Origin: Euryarchaeota archaeon UBA181
Lineage (GTDB): Archaea; Thermoplasmatota; Poseidoniia; Poseidoniales; Thalassarchaeaceae
Length of the DNA stretch: 10,279 nt
NCBI GenBank assembly: GCA_002496725.1
Contig: DALI01000027.1
Location: 1 to 10,279 of the forward strand
Direction of reading: 5' to 3'
In this document: in pieces, positions 1-5,729 of the stretch
Position numbering within the stretch: position 1 is the stretch's first letter
Layout: every line of letters begins with the position of its first letter
Notes under the pieces: model-generated
Seen by the model: the letters and a program-made list of their open reading frames with translations, nothing else
Databases searched by the model: none
Told to the model about the DNA's origin: nothing
Translations under genes and position numbers: made by a program

Positions 1-49
1 ACCAGGCTAAGCGACGTCTGCAGCGAGTATGCGAATAGGTACTGGCCAT
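1..49 (-). CDS. Start of an unidentified gene, cut by the window edge
   Basis: An ATG at 49-47 opens a minus-strand frame with no stop to the window edge, giving 16 codons that begin MASTYSHTRCRRRLAW. It lies 12 nt after the coxD stop and is preceded by a purine-rich GGAAAGG (60-54) four nt before the ATG, a plausible ribosome binding site. The position makes it a likely fifth member of the oxidase operon. Such genes often encode heme-synthesis, copper-assembly or other respiratory proteins, but the visible residues (basic, several arginines, one cysteine) match nothing I recognise. A short chance frame remains possible. Confidence 0.42.
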   Translation of the reverse strand, partial: MASTYSHTRCRRRLAW

Positions 50-61
50 GAAACCTTTCCA

Positions 62-409
62 TCAGTAGGTTCCTGGCCTACACCAAGCTGGAAGGCCAGT
101 AGTAGCCTCAGGGTGGGTGAGACCGATGAATAGAATCATGATGATTATGAAGAACGCGGGGAACAGGGCGGTCACTGTTAGAATACCGGAGTCTTTCTCA
201 CCATATAGATGCATGAATATCATTGCAATCATAAGGAATTTTGGTATAGCTACCACAGTTAGAATCATCAGTGTATAATTACTGAAAACGAATATTCTTT
301 CTTCGGGCAAATCAAAACCTACGGCTACGACCTCAATCAAGGTTAGTACCATCAGTCCGATGAAGTTCATCCAGTAAGGGTCTTTTCCGAGTATAGTATA
401 ATGTGCCAT
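62..409 (-). CDS. coxD: Cytochrome c oxidase subunit IV (prokaryotic COX4/CyoD-like)
   Basis: Small membrane subunit of the aa3-type oxygen reductase; this family stabilises the complex and has no redox centre. The 115 residues contain three hydrophobic segments (about 14-32, 44-67 and 76-97). The family signature near the end of helix 2 is present: a lysine (K57) followed by an FMHLYGEK segment (about 65-72). The usual length is around 100 residues, so it is full length. With the N-terminus inside, the C-terminal tail (98-115, containing C110) faces outward. The ATG at 409 lies 9 nt after the coxC stop and has a strong ribosome binding site that overlaps that stop, which supports this start and translational coupling. 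Fourth gene of the coxB-A-C-D operon. Confidence 0.9.
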   Translation of the reverse strand: MAHYTILGKDPYWMNFIGLMVLTLIEVVAVGFDLPEERIFVFSNYTLMILTVVAIPKFLMIAMIFMHLYGEKDSGILTVTALFPAFFIIIMILFIGLTHPEATTGLPAWCRPGTY

Positions 410-414
410 TTTTT

Positions 415-420
415 CACCTC
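415..420 (-). promoter_or_regulatory. Shine-Dalgarno site of coxD overlapping the coxC stop
   Basis: On the minus strand the sequence reads GAGGTG, with a 5-nt A-only spacer before the coxD ATG. Its first bases overlap the TGA stop of coxC (421-419). This fixes the coxD start and suggests that ribosomes finishing coxC help initiate coxD. Confidence 0.75.
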
Positions 421-1528
421 AATATAGATAGAAGAAGGGGAACACTATGACCCAAATAAGGTCAACAAAGTGCCAGTAAAGCCCAAAGTATTCTATAGAA
501 ACAGCATTCTCTGGTGTGTATCCCCCTCTACTTGCCTTGAAAGTCATGTACATGAGTCCAATTATTCCTCCAAGTACGTGTACACCATGAGTTCCAGTAG
601 TTACGTAGAAGGTAGATGCACTGACTCTGATATTTGCCATCATCTGGCCACCGGAGTGATTTCCGGCATCCATCAATGCGTAGAGCTCGGTATCATGTGA
701 AATCCCATGACCGTGATCTGCTAGGTAAACAGTATCGTATGAATGGTGCTGATAGCTCTCTGCATTGATTAGGTAGCCCTCTGCATAGAGGGACTTGATC
801 ATGTCATCTCCGTGATTATACTCGACTAGGAAGTCTGGCAAGGGGAATCCTATGAACCACTCAATCATCTTCAAAGTGAGGAATAACATTGCCAATAACG
901 TGGTTGCGCCAAGATATCTGGTTACTAGCTTGGTCCTCCTCTTTTGGTCCAAATCGACCTTCTTAGCGTATCTCAAAGCTTGCACCACAGTGAATGAGGA
1001 GACTATCAGAGCGAAGGTGTTGATTGCCCCTGGAGCTATGTGGAACCACGAAGAAGAGATTAGATGACCTGCTGGTTCGAAGCAAGTAACTGAGGTCCCT
1101 TCCACCCAATCCCCAGACTCGAACACCGACTTACATGACTCGATACCGAATCTATAACGCATGTAAGTGCTGAACAGGGATGTGAATACCATCATCTCAG
1201 ACATCAAGAATACCCATACAGCAACTTTTCTGATATCAATTCCTCTGAAGGGAGTACCTGTTGCCTTTGGCTCATAGGTTCCGTCGAATGACATATCCTG
1301 CCGCCAGAATATCGAGAGCCCGAACATTACTATTGCCAGCCCTGCGAAAACTATGGCTATCGAGCCAGCATCTATCATCTCCCCCCATCTGTAGACACCA
1401 GCTAGGGAGAAAAGGAAAATGCCTATCCCGATGCTCATAATCAGAGGAGACCAAGAGTTGTGAGGGGCTCCATGACTCCAGTCATGGGGGCCCCAGGCAC
1501 TCGGATGGTGATCATCATGAGTACTCAA
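419..1528 (-). CDS. coxC: Cytochrome c oxidase subunit III, extended outer loops
   Basis: Membrane subunit III of the aa3-type oxidase, which contacts subunit I and supports proton uptake. Seven helices can be placed at about 28-46, 54-74, 102-124, 161-185, 203-226, 304-330 and 345-369. Family hallmarks are the acidic residue in helix 3 (LMSEMMVF, E111), the TGTHGVHV motif (311-318) and a YWHFVDLIW segment (351-359). At 369 residues it is about 100 longer than common bacterial versions. The extra length is a His-rich N-terminus, an outer loop with a cysteine pair (C132, C149) and a long outer loop at about 228-303 rich in His, Asp and Glu. The start is TTG (1528-1526), whose last bases overlap the coxA TGA (TTGA). 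An exact AGGAGG seven nt upstream supports it; no ATG lies nearby at the N-terminus. Confidence 0.93.
   Translation of the reverse strand: MSTHDDHHPSAWGPHDWSHGAPHNSWSPLIMSIGIGIFLFSLAGVYRWGEMIDAGSIAIVFAGLAIVMFGLSIFWRQDMSFDGTYEPKATGTPFRGIDIRKVAVWVFLMSEMMVFTSLFSTYMRYRFGIESCKSVFESGDWVEGTSVTCFEPAGHLISSSWFHIAPGAINTFALIVSSFTVVQALRYAKKVDLDQKRRTKLVTRYLGATTLLAMLFLTLKMIEWFIGFPLPDFLVEYNHGDDMIKSLYAEGYLINAESYQHHSYDTVYLADHGHGISHDTELYALMDAGNHSGGQMMANIRVSASTFYVTTGTHGVHVLGGIIGLMYMTFKASRGGYTPENAVSIEYFGLYWHFVDLIWVIVFPFFYLY
1470..1487. repeat. Perfect palindrome inside the start of coxC
   Basis: CCATGACT (1470-1477), a 2-nt centre and AGTCATGG (1480-1487) form an 8-bp perfect inverted repeat. It lies in the codons for residues 14-20 of coxC, within the His-rich N-terminus. 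It could fold as an mRNA hairpin shortly after the start codon, or be a coincidence of codon choice. Confidence 0.45.
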
Positions 1529-3846
1529 TGGGACGCCTCCTCTGCCTCTTCCTCGCTTACCATTAGCCTATTGAATAACTTACTGAGGGTGCCTGGCTCA
1601 TTTGCAACGTGTTCATTTGCATCTGAGAGAATCGGGAGGTTGTGAGGATCAAAGCTAGGAGTGGGAGGAGGGGATGTCGTCATCCACTCGAAGGACCATC
1701 CTCCCCATGGATCTGGAGGGGCTTTCTCTCCTCGTATCAGTGTCTTGATCATGTTAGCGACCATAATGAAGTTGGAAAAGAAGAATATGAATGCAGCGAC
1801 TGAAATGAACATGTTCCATCCTGTAGCCTCTATTGGCAAGGCCCCCATAGCCTCCTCAGTAGTCACGAAGTAAGTGTGATGCCTTCGCGCCATTCCCCAA
1901 ACGCCAAGTCTGTGCATTGGCCAGAAAAGCGCATTGTATGAGATAAAGCCGACCAAGAAATGTAAGACCCCTAATCTTTCGTCCATCATCCTACCTGACA
2001 TCTTTGGGAACCAGTAGTATATGGCTGCATAGAACCCGAAGACAGTTCCCCCTACGAGCACATAGTGGAAGTGGGCTACTACGAAATACGATTCATGAAG
2101 ATGGAGATCCATGGCTATGGATGGGAAGAACATGCCTGATATCCCACCCAGTGTAAACGTAACTAAGAAGCCCAGCGTCCAGAGCGTGTGAGTTCTGTAA
2201 ACCAATGACCCGCCATGCATAGTCTTCAGCCAATTGAAAATCTTGATTCCAGTAGGAACCGCCACCAGCATAGTTGTGAGCATGGTGACGAACCTTAGAG
2301 TTGGGCTCATCCCACTAGTGAACATATGGTGGCCATAGACAATGAATGAGACAACACCAATACCTGCCATTGCATATACCATAGATCGGTATCCAAAAAT
2401 CGACCTCCTAGCGCTAGTGGCGATTACTTCCGAAATTACTCCGAAGGCTGGTACGATGACCACATACACCTCTGGATGTCCGAAGTACCAGAACAGGTGA
2501 CTCCAGAGTAGAGGATCACCTCCAGCTGAAACATCGTAGAAAGCTGTACCAATGACCCTGTCCAAGTATACTTGAATAAGACCAATCCCAAAAGCTGGTA
2601 TTGACAAGAATAGCATCAAGTTGGCGATTAAAATTGACCATGTGAATAGTGGCATCTGCAACCACCCCATTCCTGGAGCCCTCATGACAGCTATCGTTGT
2701 GAGGAAATTTATTCCTGTGAGCGTGGAAGATGCCACGAGCATGATCTGACCAGCGACCCACATGGTTGTACCCATGTGTGCGGTCTCACTGACAACATAG
2801 GGAGCGTATCCAGTCCATCCGGTATCTGCTCCAGAACCAGAGAAGACCCCAGTGAAAATCAGCAAAGCTCCGACCGGTTGAAGCCAGAATGACATTGCGT
2901 TCAGTCTCGGGAGAGCCAAGTCAGGAGCACCAATCTGAAGAGGGACCATCCAATTCGCAAAACCATTAATCAGTGGCATTGCGGCTAAGAATATCATAGT
3001 TGTACCATGAAGGGTGAAGAACTGATTGTACTGATCTTGTGTAAGGAAGTCATTACCAGGGACAGCTAGTTGAATTCTAATCATCATGGCCATGATTCCC
3101 CCGACTCCGAGGAAGAATAGTCCAGCTACGAAATACAAGGTACCGACCTTCTTGTGATCAGTAGTAGTGAGCCAATCTGCTATCCAAGGAGCGAAGTAGT
3201 CCCATGTGAATGATTCTGGGTTGGTTCGGTAGAAAACATAGGCTAAGGTGAAAGCAAGAAGAATCGCAGAAACTACGATTAGAGTAGAGAGAACGACAAA
3301 CGGATCGGCTTCTTCCAATACAAGTACGGGAGGGGAGACTTTCGCAGTAAGCCTATTCCACATATCTCCGGAGCTTCCCCCGTTCGCACCATCTGCGTTG
3401 CCATTGACTGAGTTGGTATGTAGAACGAACTCAACATTCCTGTCTGAGGAAGGCGATACCCATGTTAGAGTCCAAGAGGTCTGATCGTTACCTGCTTCTG
3501 TGTGGCTTACCTCATTAGCACCGTATGACTGTACTGTGGCATCAGCAGGACTCAATTCTCCATCACTGACCCAGAGGTTGAATCCCCCTTGATTAGCATT
3601 GGATGGATTAGCGGGACCGCCTACAAAAGAAACTGTAATCTCATAAGTCTCTGAGTAGTTATACTGATCAGGGAGTCCAGCGATCGATGGGACAACATCG
3701 GAGCTAGTAGTCGCTCCGTGACAGTTGCATCCAGACTCTTTCACTCCCTGTATTCCAGTTGGATATGAGACTACGGCAGGAGAGATTACCATAGCCATTG
3801 CAATGGCGGATAGGACTAGAATGGCTCTTGCAGACTTCGCATTCAT
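1525..3846 (-). CDS. coxA: Cytochrome c oxidase subunit I (A1 type) fused to an exported N-terminal CxCHG domain
   Basis: Catalytic subunit that reduces oxygen to water and pumps protons. The core (about residues 225-710) is complete. Low-spin heme ligands are H280 (HGTTMIF) and H594; the high-spin heme ligand is H592 (VVAHFHYV). CuB ligands are H457 with cross-link Tyr461 (GHPEVY) plus H506 and H507. The D-channel acid D309 (GAPDLALPRLN), Glu459 and K-channel lysine K535 (PTGIKIFNW) mark the A1 type. Ahead of the core are a signal-peptide-like hydrophobic segment (8-27), a beta-rich domain (about 30-172) with C40-x-C42-H43-G, and an extra helix (183-206). The added domain resembles Reeler-like/choice-of-anchor V domains of secreted proteins; that family call is from memory of the pattern. 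Topology fits: domain outside, extra helix crossing inward, core starting inside. The single frame is unbroken, with the ATG 11 nt after coxB. About 770 residues compares with 530-600 normally. Confidence 0.95.
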   Translation of the reverse strand: MNAKSARAILVLSAIAMAMVISPAVVSYPTGIQGVKESGCNCHGATTSSDVVPSIAGLPDQYNYSETYEITVSFVGGPANPSNANQGGFNLWVSDGELSPADATVQSYGANEVSHTEAGNDQTSWTLTWVSPSSDRNVEFVLHTNSVNGNADGANGGSSGDMWNRLTAKVSPPVLVLEEADPFVVLSTLIVVSAILLAFTLAYVFYRTNPESFTWDYFAPWIADWLTTTDHKKVGTLYFVAGLFFLGVGGIMAMMIRIQLAVPGNDFLTQDQYNQFFTLHGTTMIFLAAMPLINGFANWMVPLQIGAPDLALPRLNAMSFWLQPVGALLIFTGVFSGSGADTGWTGYAPYVVSETAHMGTTMWVAGQIMLVASSTLTGINFLTTIAVMRAPGMGWLQMPLFTWSILIANLMLFLSIPAFGIGLIQVYLDRVIGTAFYDVSAGGDPLLWSHLFWYFGHPEVYVVIVPAFGVISEVIATSARRSIFGYRSMVYAMAGIGVVSFIVYGHHMFTSGMSPTLRFVTMLTTMLVAVPTGIKIFNWLKTMHGGSLVYRTHTLWTLGFLVTFTLGGISGMFFPSIAMDLHLHESYFVVAHFHYVLVGGTVFGFYAAIYYWFPKMSGRMMDERLGVLHFLVGFISYNALFWPMHRLGVWGMARRHHTYFVTTEEAMGALPIEATGWNMFISVAAFIFFFSNFIMVANMIKTLIRGEKAPPDPWGGWSFEWMTTSPPPTPSFDPHNLPILSDANEHVANEPGTLSKLFNRLMVSEEEAEEASH
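1536..1541 (-). promoter_or_regulatory. Shine-Dalgarno site for the coxC TTG start
   Basis: The minus strand reads AGGAGG inside the last codons of coxA, seven nt before the TTG at 1528. The exact anti-16S match at ideal spacing is the main reason to accept a TTG start for coxC. It implies translational coupling with coxA, whose stop overlaps the TTG. Confidence 0.75.
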
Positions 3847-3857
3847 TTGCTCGACCC

Positions 3858-4580
3858 CTATTGATGAACTACCAGCTTTCCTGCCATTACAGAGTGGGCA
3901 TCACCGCAGTACTCTGTGCATAGGATGATTTGATCGTCCACATTCTCACTGATAGGGAGCCAGAGTGTGGTTTCCGGACTATAGTGAACATCCTCTTTGA
4001 CTCCTAACCCAAGGAACCACGGGGCATGAGTGACGTCCTCGGACATCATCCTTGCAAGATATGTCTCACCTGTCTTCAATGACAGAAGAGGGACTGTTCC
4101 GTAGACCTCTATGTTGTCACTCCCAGTATCACATATTTCCGTAGATAAGTCAAGACAGTCAAACTGCCATACCCACTGTTTTCCGGTTATCTCGATTACA
4201 TGATAGCATTCTGATGTGACAATTCCCTGATTATCCAGATGGTTGTTTGAAAATTCTCCATCCTCACATTCGTCGCCGTGATATCCATCCTCGCCAATCT
4301 CGGACCAAACGGCATCCAAGGGTACCCAAGAAACATATGTCAACCAGACGATAAGGATAAACGGTGCGATAGTCCAAGCTACTTCGAGTCGCATGTCATC
4401 ATTGTGTTTGGGGAACACCCCTACAGCAATCTCATCTGGATTATCGTAATTATCAGCGTCTTCAGAGCGATACCAGAAGGAGTGATGATAGAGCCAACTG
4501 AAGGTAAAAACCGAGACCAATATGGATATCACAATGTAGTAGTCCCATAGTCCTTCGAAAAGAGTGCTCTGAATGGTCAA
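3858..4580 (-). CDS. coxB: Cytochrome c oxidase subunit II with CuA site
   Basis: Electron-entry subunit: its outer cupredoxin domain carries the binuclear CuA centre, which takes electrons from a soluble donor and passes them to heme a in subunit I. Two helices (about 15-33 and 67-88) anchor it, and the rest lies outside. CuA ligands are visible: H185 (DVTHAPW), then C221, E223, C225, H229 and M232 in CTEYCGDAHSVM. The aromatic electron-transfer patch is QWVWQF (135-140). The protein is 240 residues, about normal, and no cytochrome c domain is fused. The odd feature is four extra cysteines (C105, C125, C142, C150) in or beside an acidic insert before the cupredoxin core, possibly two disulfides. 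The frame opens with TTG (4580); the next in-frame Met is residue 63, after helix 1, so a non-ATG start seems required. No Shine-Dalgarno is obvious, so the transcript may be leaderless. First gene of the operon. Confidence 0.94.
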   Translation of the reverse strand: MTIQSTLFEGLWDYYIVISILVSVFTFSWLYHHSFWYRSEDADNYDNPDEIAVGVFPKHNDDMRLEVAWTIAPFILIVWLTYVSWVPLDAVWSEIGEDGYHGDECEDGEFSNNHLDNQGIVTSECYHVIEITGKQWVWQFDCLDLSTEICDTGSDNIEVYGTVPLLSLKTGETYLARMMSEDVTHAPWFLGLGVKEDVHYSPETTLWLPISENVDDQIILCTEYCGDAHSVMAGKLVVHQ

Positions 4581-4588
4581 GACACTAC

Positions 4589-4628
4589 CCGTATCGACGG
4601 ATACGAATTCCCCTCATAAGGGATACGG
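4589..4628. promoter_or_regulatory. Inverted and direct GTATC/GATAC repeats between coxB and the TOPRIM gene
   Basis: The 65-nt divergent intergenic region contains CGTATC (4590-4595), a 4-nt gap and GATACG (4600-4605), a perfect 6-bp inverted repeat. A further GATACGG (4622-4628) can pair with CCGTATC (4589-4595). Between them sits a smaller CCCT/AGGG hairpin (4611-4622). The placement 9-48 nt upstream of the coxB start suggests an operator or promoter element for the oxidase operon, possibly shared with the divergent gene. No clear TATA box stands out; CTTATGAG on the minus strand (about 4612-4619) is a weak candidate. Confidence 0.4.
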
Positions 4629-4645
4629 ATGACTGGCCTGAGATA

Positions 4646-5194
4646 TTGTTTCAATTGAATGGGATAACTACTAAGCAAAACCAGCCATATCGGGCTTTGA
4701 TGAACTCTAAAGGCGCCGGTTCAGGAAATCATGGTCCCGGACCGCATGATAGAGTTTCTCGATTCAAGAGGGCGGCCAAGGCTTTTCACAATTCCATTCA
4801 GAGAAACGCCTCTTATGAGAATGGAGGCAGTAGTTGCCCTGTATTGGTAGAGGGGCTCAATGATGTCAAAACACTCAGGGATCTGGGATTTACTGGTGAC
4901 ATAGAGAAAGTGAATAGAGGTTGGCCTATCTCCAGACTCGTAGCATATTTACATGACACATATGGCATTAGAAATATTATCGATAATAGGGGGTCGGTAA
5001 TTCTACTGATGGACTGGGACAGGACAGGCGGAAGACTACAGAAATCTCTCAGAGAACGCCTGGAGTCACTAGATGTCAAAATTGATGAAGATCTTAGAGA
5101 GGAGCTAATGAAAGCTATGAAACCAGAGGGGAGGACGGTAGAGTCTATCAGGCCACATGTCCCATCCCTTCTGCCGTTGATTTCACAATACTAA
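4646..5194 (+). CDS. Small TOPRIM-domain protein (RNase M5/primase-like, UPF0292/COG1658 type)
   Basis: The TOPRIM fold binds divalent metal in primases, topoisomerases and the rRNA-maturing nuclease M5. The two TOPRIM motifs are visible: the glutamate in VLVEGLNDV (E69) and the paired aspartates in LLMDWDRTGGR (D123, D125), separated by about 55 residues. The family in archaea is short and of unknown exact function, probably nucleic-acid cleavage or processing. The frame opens with TTG at 4646. An in-frame ATG at 4700 (residue 19) would give 164 residues, keep the whole domain, and may be the true start. A basic stretch (35-55) precedes the domain. The stop at 5194 directly abuts the stop of the convergent regulator gene. 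It is divergent from coxB, with no evident functional tie to it. Confidence 0.82.
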   Translation: MFQLNGITTKQNQPYRALMNSKGAGSGNHGPGPHDRVSRFKRAAKAFHNSIQRNASYENGGSSCPVLVEGLNDVKTLRDLGFTGDIEKVNRGWPISRLVAYLHDTYGIRNIIDNRGSVILLMDWDRTGGRLQKSLRERLESLDVKIDEDLREELMKAMKPEGRTVESIRPHVPSLLPLISQY

Positions 5195-5641
5195 CTACTC
5201 GGGTGCAACTGTAATTGATTCCTTAACGGTGTTGAGAACGAGGTGCGTGAGTGATCTTTCTATTCCATCGATGGACATGACATTCTTGATTAGATTGTCC
5301 AGATCTTCCCTATCCTTCGCCCTAGCAATAATCATTGAGTCGTAGTCCCCTGTAACATCGTACACACCAGATACCCTGTGGTCTCTAGAAATCTTCTCCT
5401 GAATCTCAATTAGTCTTCCCTTTTCTATTCTCAAACCTATTACCACATTCAAGTTCCAACCTATCTTATCAGGGTCAAGTATGACTGAGTATCCTTTGAT
5501 TGTTCCACTTTCTTCCATCCTGTTTACTCTATTACTTACAGTTCCCAATGCCACGCCGACCTCCTCGGAAATCTTCCTCAGAGATGCCCTTCCATCTCTC
5601 TGTAAAACACTAATTATTTTTCGATCGGTATCGTCCATCAT
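5195..5641 (-). CDS. Lrp/AsnC family transcriptional regulator
   Basis: DNA-binding regulator of the feast/famine family, which in archaea often senses amino acids and controls metabolic genes. The N-terminal winged helix-turn-helix (about 5-50) shows the typical LQRDGRASLRKISEEVG and GTVSNRVNRMEESGTIKGY pattern. A short linker leads to the RAM ligand-binding/oligomerisation domain (about 63-140) with the VYDVTGDYDSMI segment characteristic of the family. The 148-residue length is normal. Two ATG codons lie in tandem (5641 and 5638); a GGTGAT site sits 3 nt from the first and 6 nt from the second, so the second may be used. Downstream of the RNA methyltransferase gene by 88 nt on the same strand, it probably has its own promoter. 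The ligand and targets cannot be read from the sequence. Confidence 0.92.
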   Translation of the reverse strand: MMDDTDRKIISVLQRDGRASLRKISEEVGVALGTVSNRVNRMEESGTIKGYSVILDPDKIGWNLNVVIGLRIEKGRLIEIQEKISRDHRVSGVYDVTGDYDSMIIARAKDREDLDNLIKNVMSIDGIERSLTHLVLNTVKESITVAPE

Positions 5642-5644
5642 CTA

Positions 5645-5650
5645 ATCACC
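5645..5650 (-). promoter_or_regulatory. Shine-Dalgarno site of the Lrp/AsnC gene
   Basis: The minus strand reads GGTGAT just upstream of tandem ATG codons. Spacing is 3 nt to the first ATG and 6 nt to the second. This slightly favours the second Met and a 147-residue protein. Confidence 0.55.
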
Positions 5651-5723
5651 GGGAGTTCTCATTGAAGGCGATAGGCTAATGAACATATGCAATAGATTTG
5701 AATCAAAGTATGCTCGTCCGTTC

Positions 5724-5728
5724 AAAAA
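5724..5728 (-). terminator. Oligo-T stretch after the RNA methyltransferase
   Basis: Five consecutive T residues on the minus strand begin one nt after the TAG stop at 5732-5730. Archaeal termination commonly uses short T-runs without a hairpin. This one is short, and partial read-through into the Lrp gene is possible. Confidence 0.3.
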
Positions 5729-5729
5729 T

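Noticed and set aside
470..1067. Plus-strand open frames opposite coxC
   Set aside because: They are shadows of a conserved membrane protein on the minus strand, with no motif, ribosome site or plausible composition.
3700..3740. CxCHG in the subunit I N-domain as a true c-type heme attachment site
   Set aside because: The motif has one residue between the cysteines instead of the standard two, and no distal Met ligand is evident. Covalent heme attachment is therefore not claimed; metal binding remains only a possibility.
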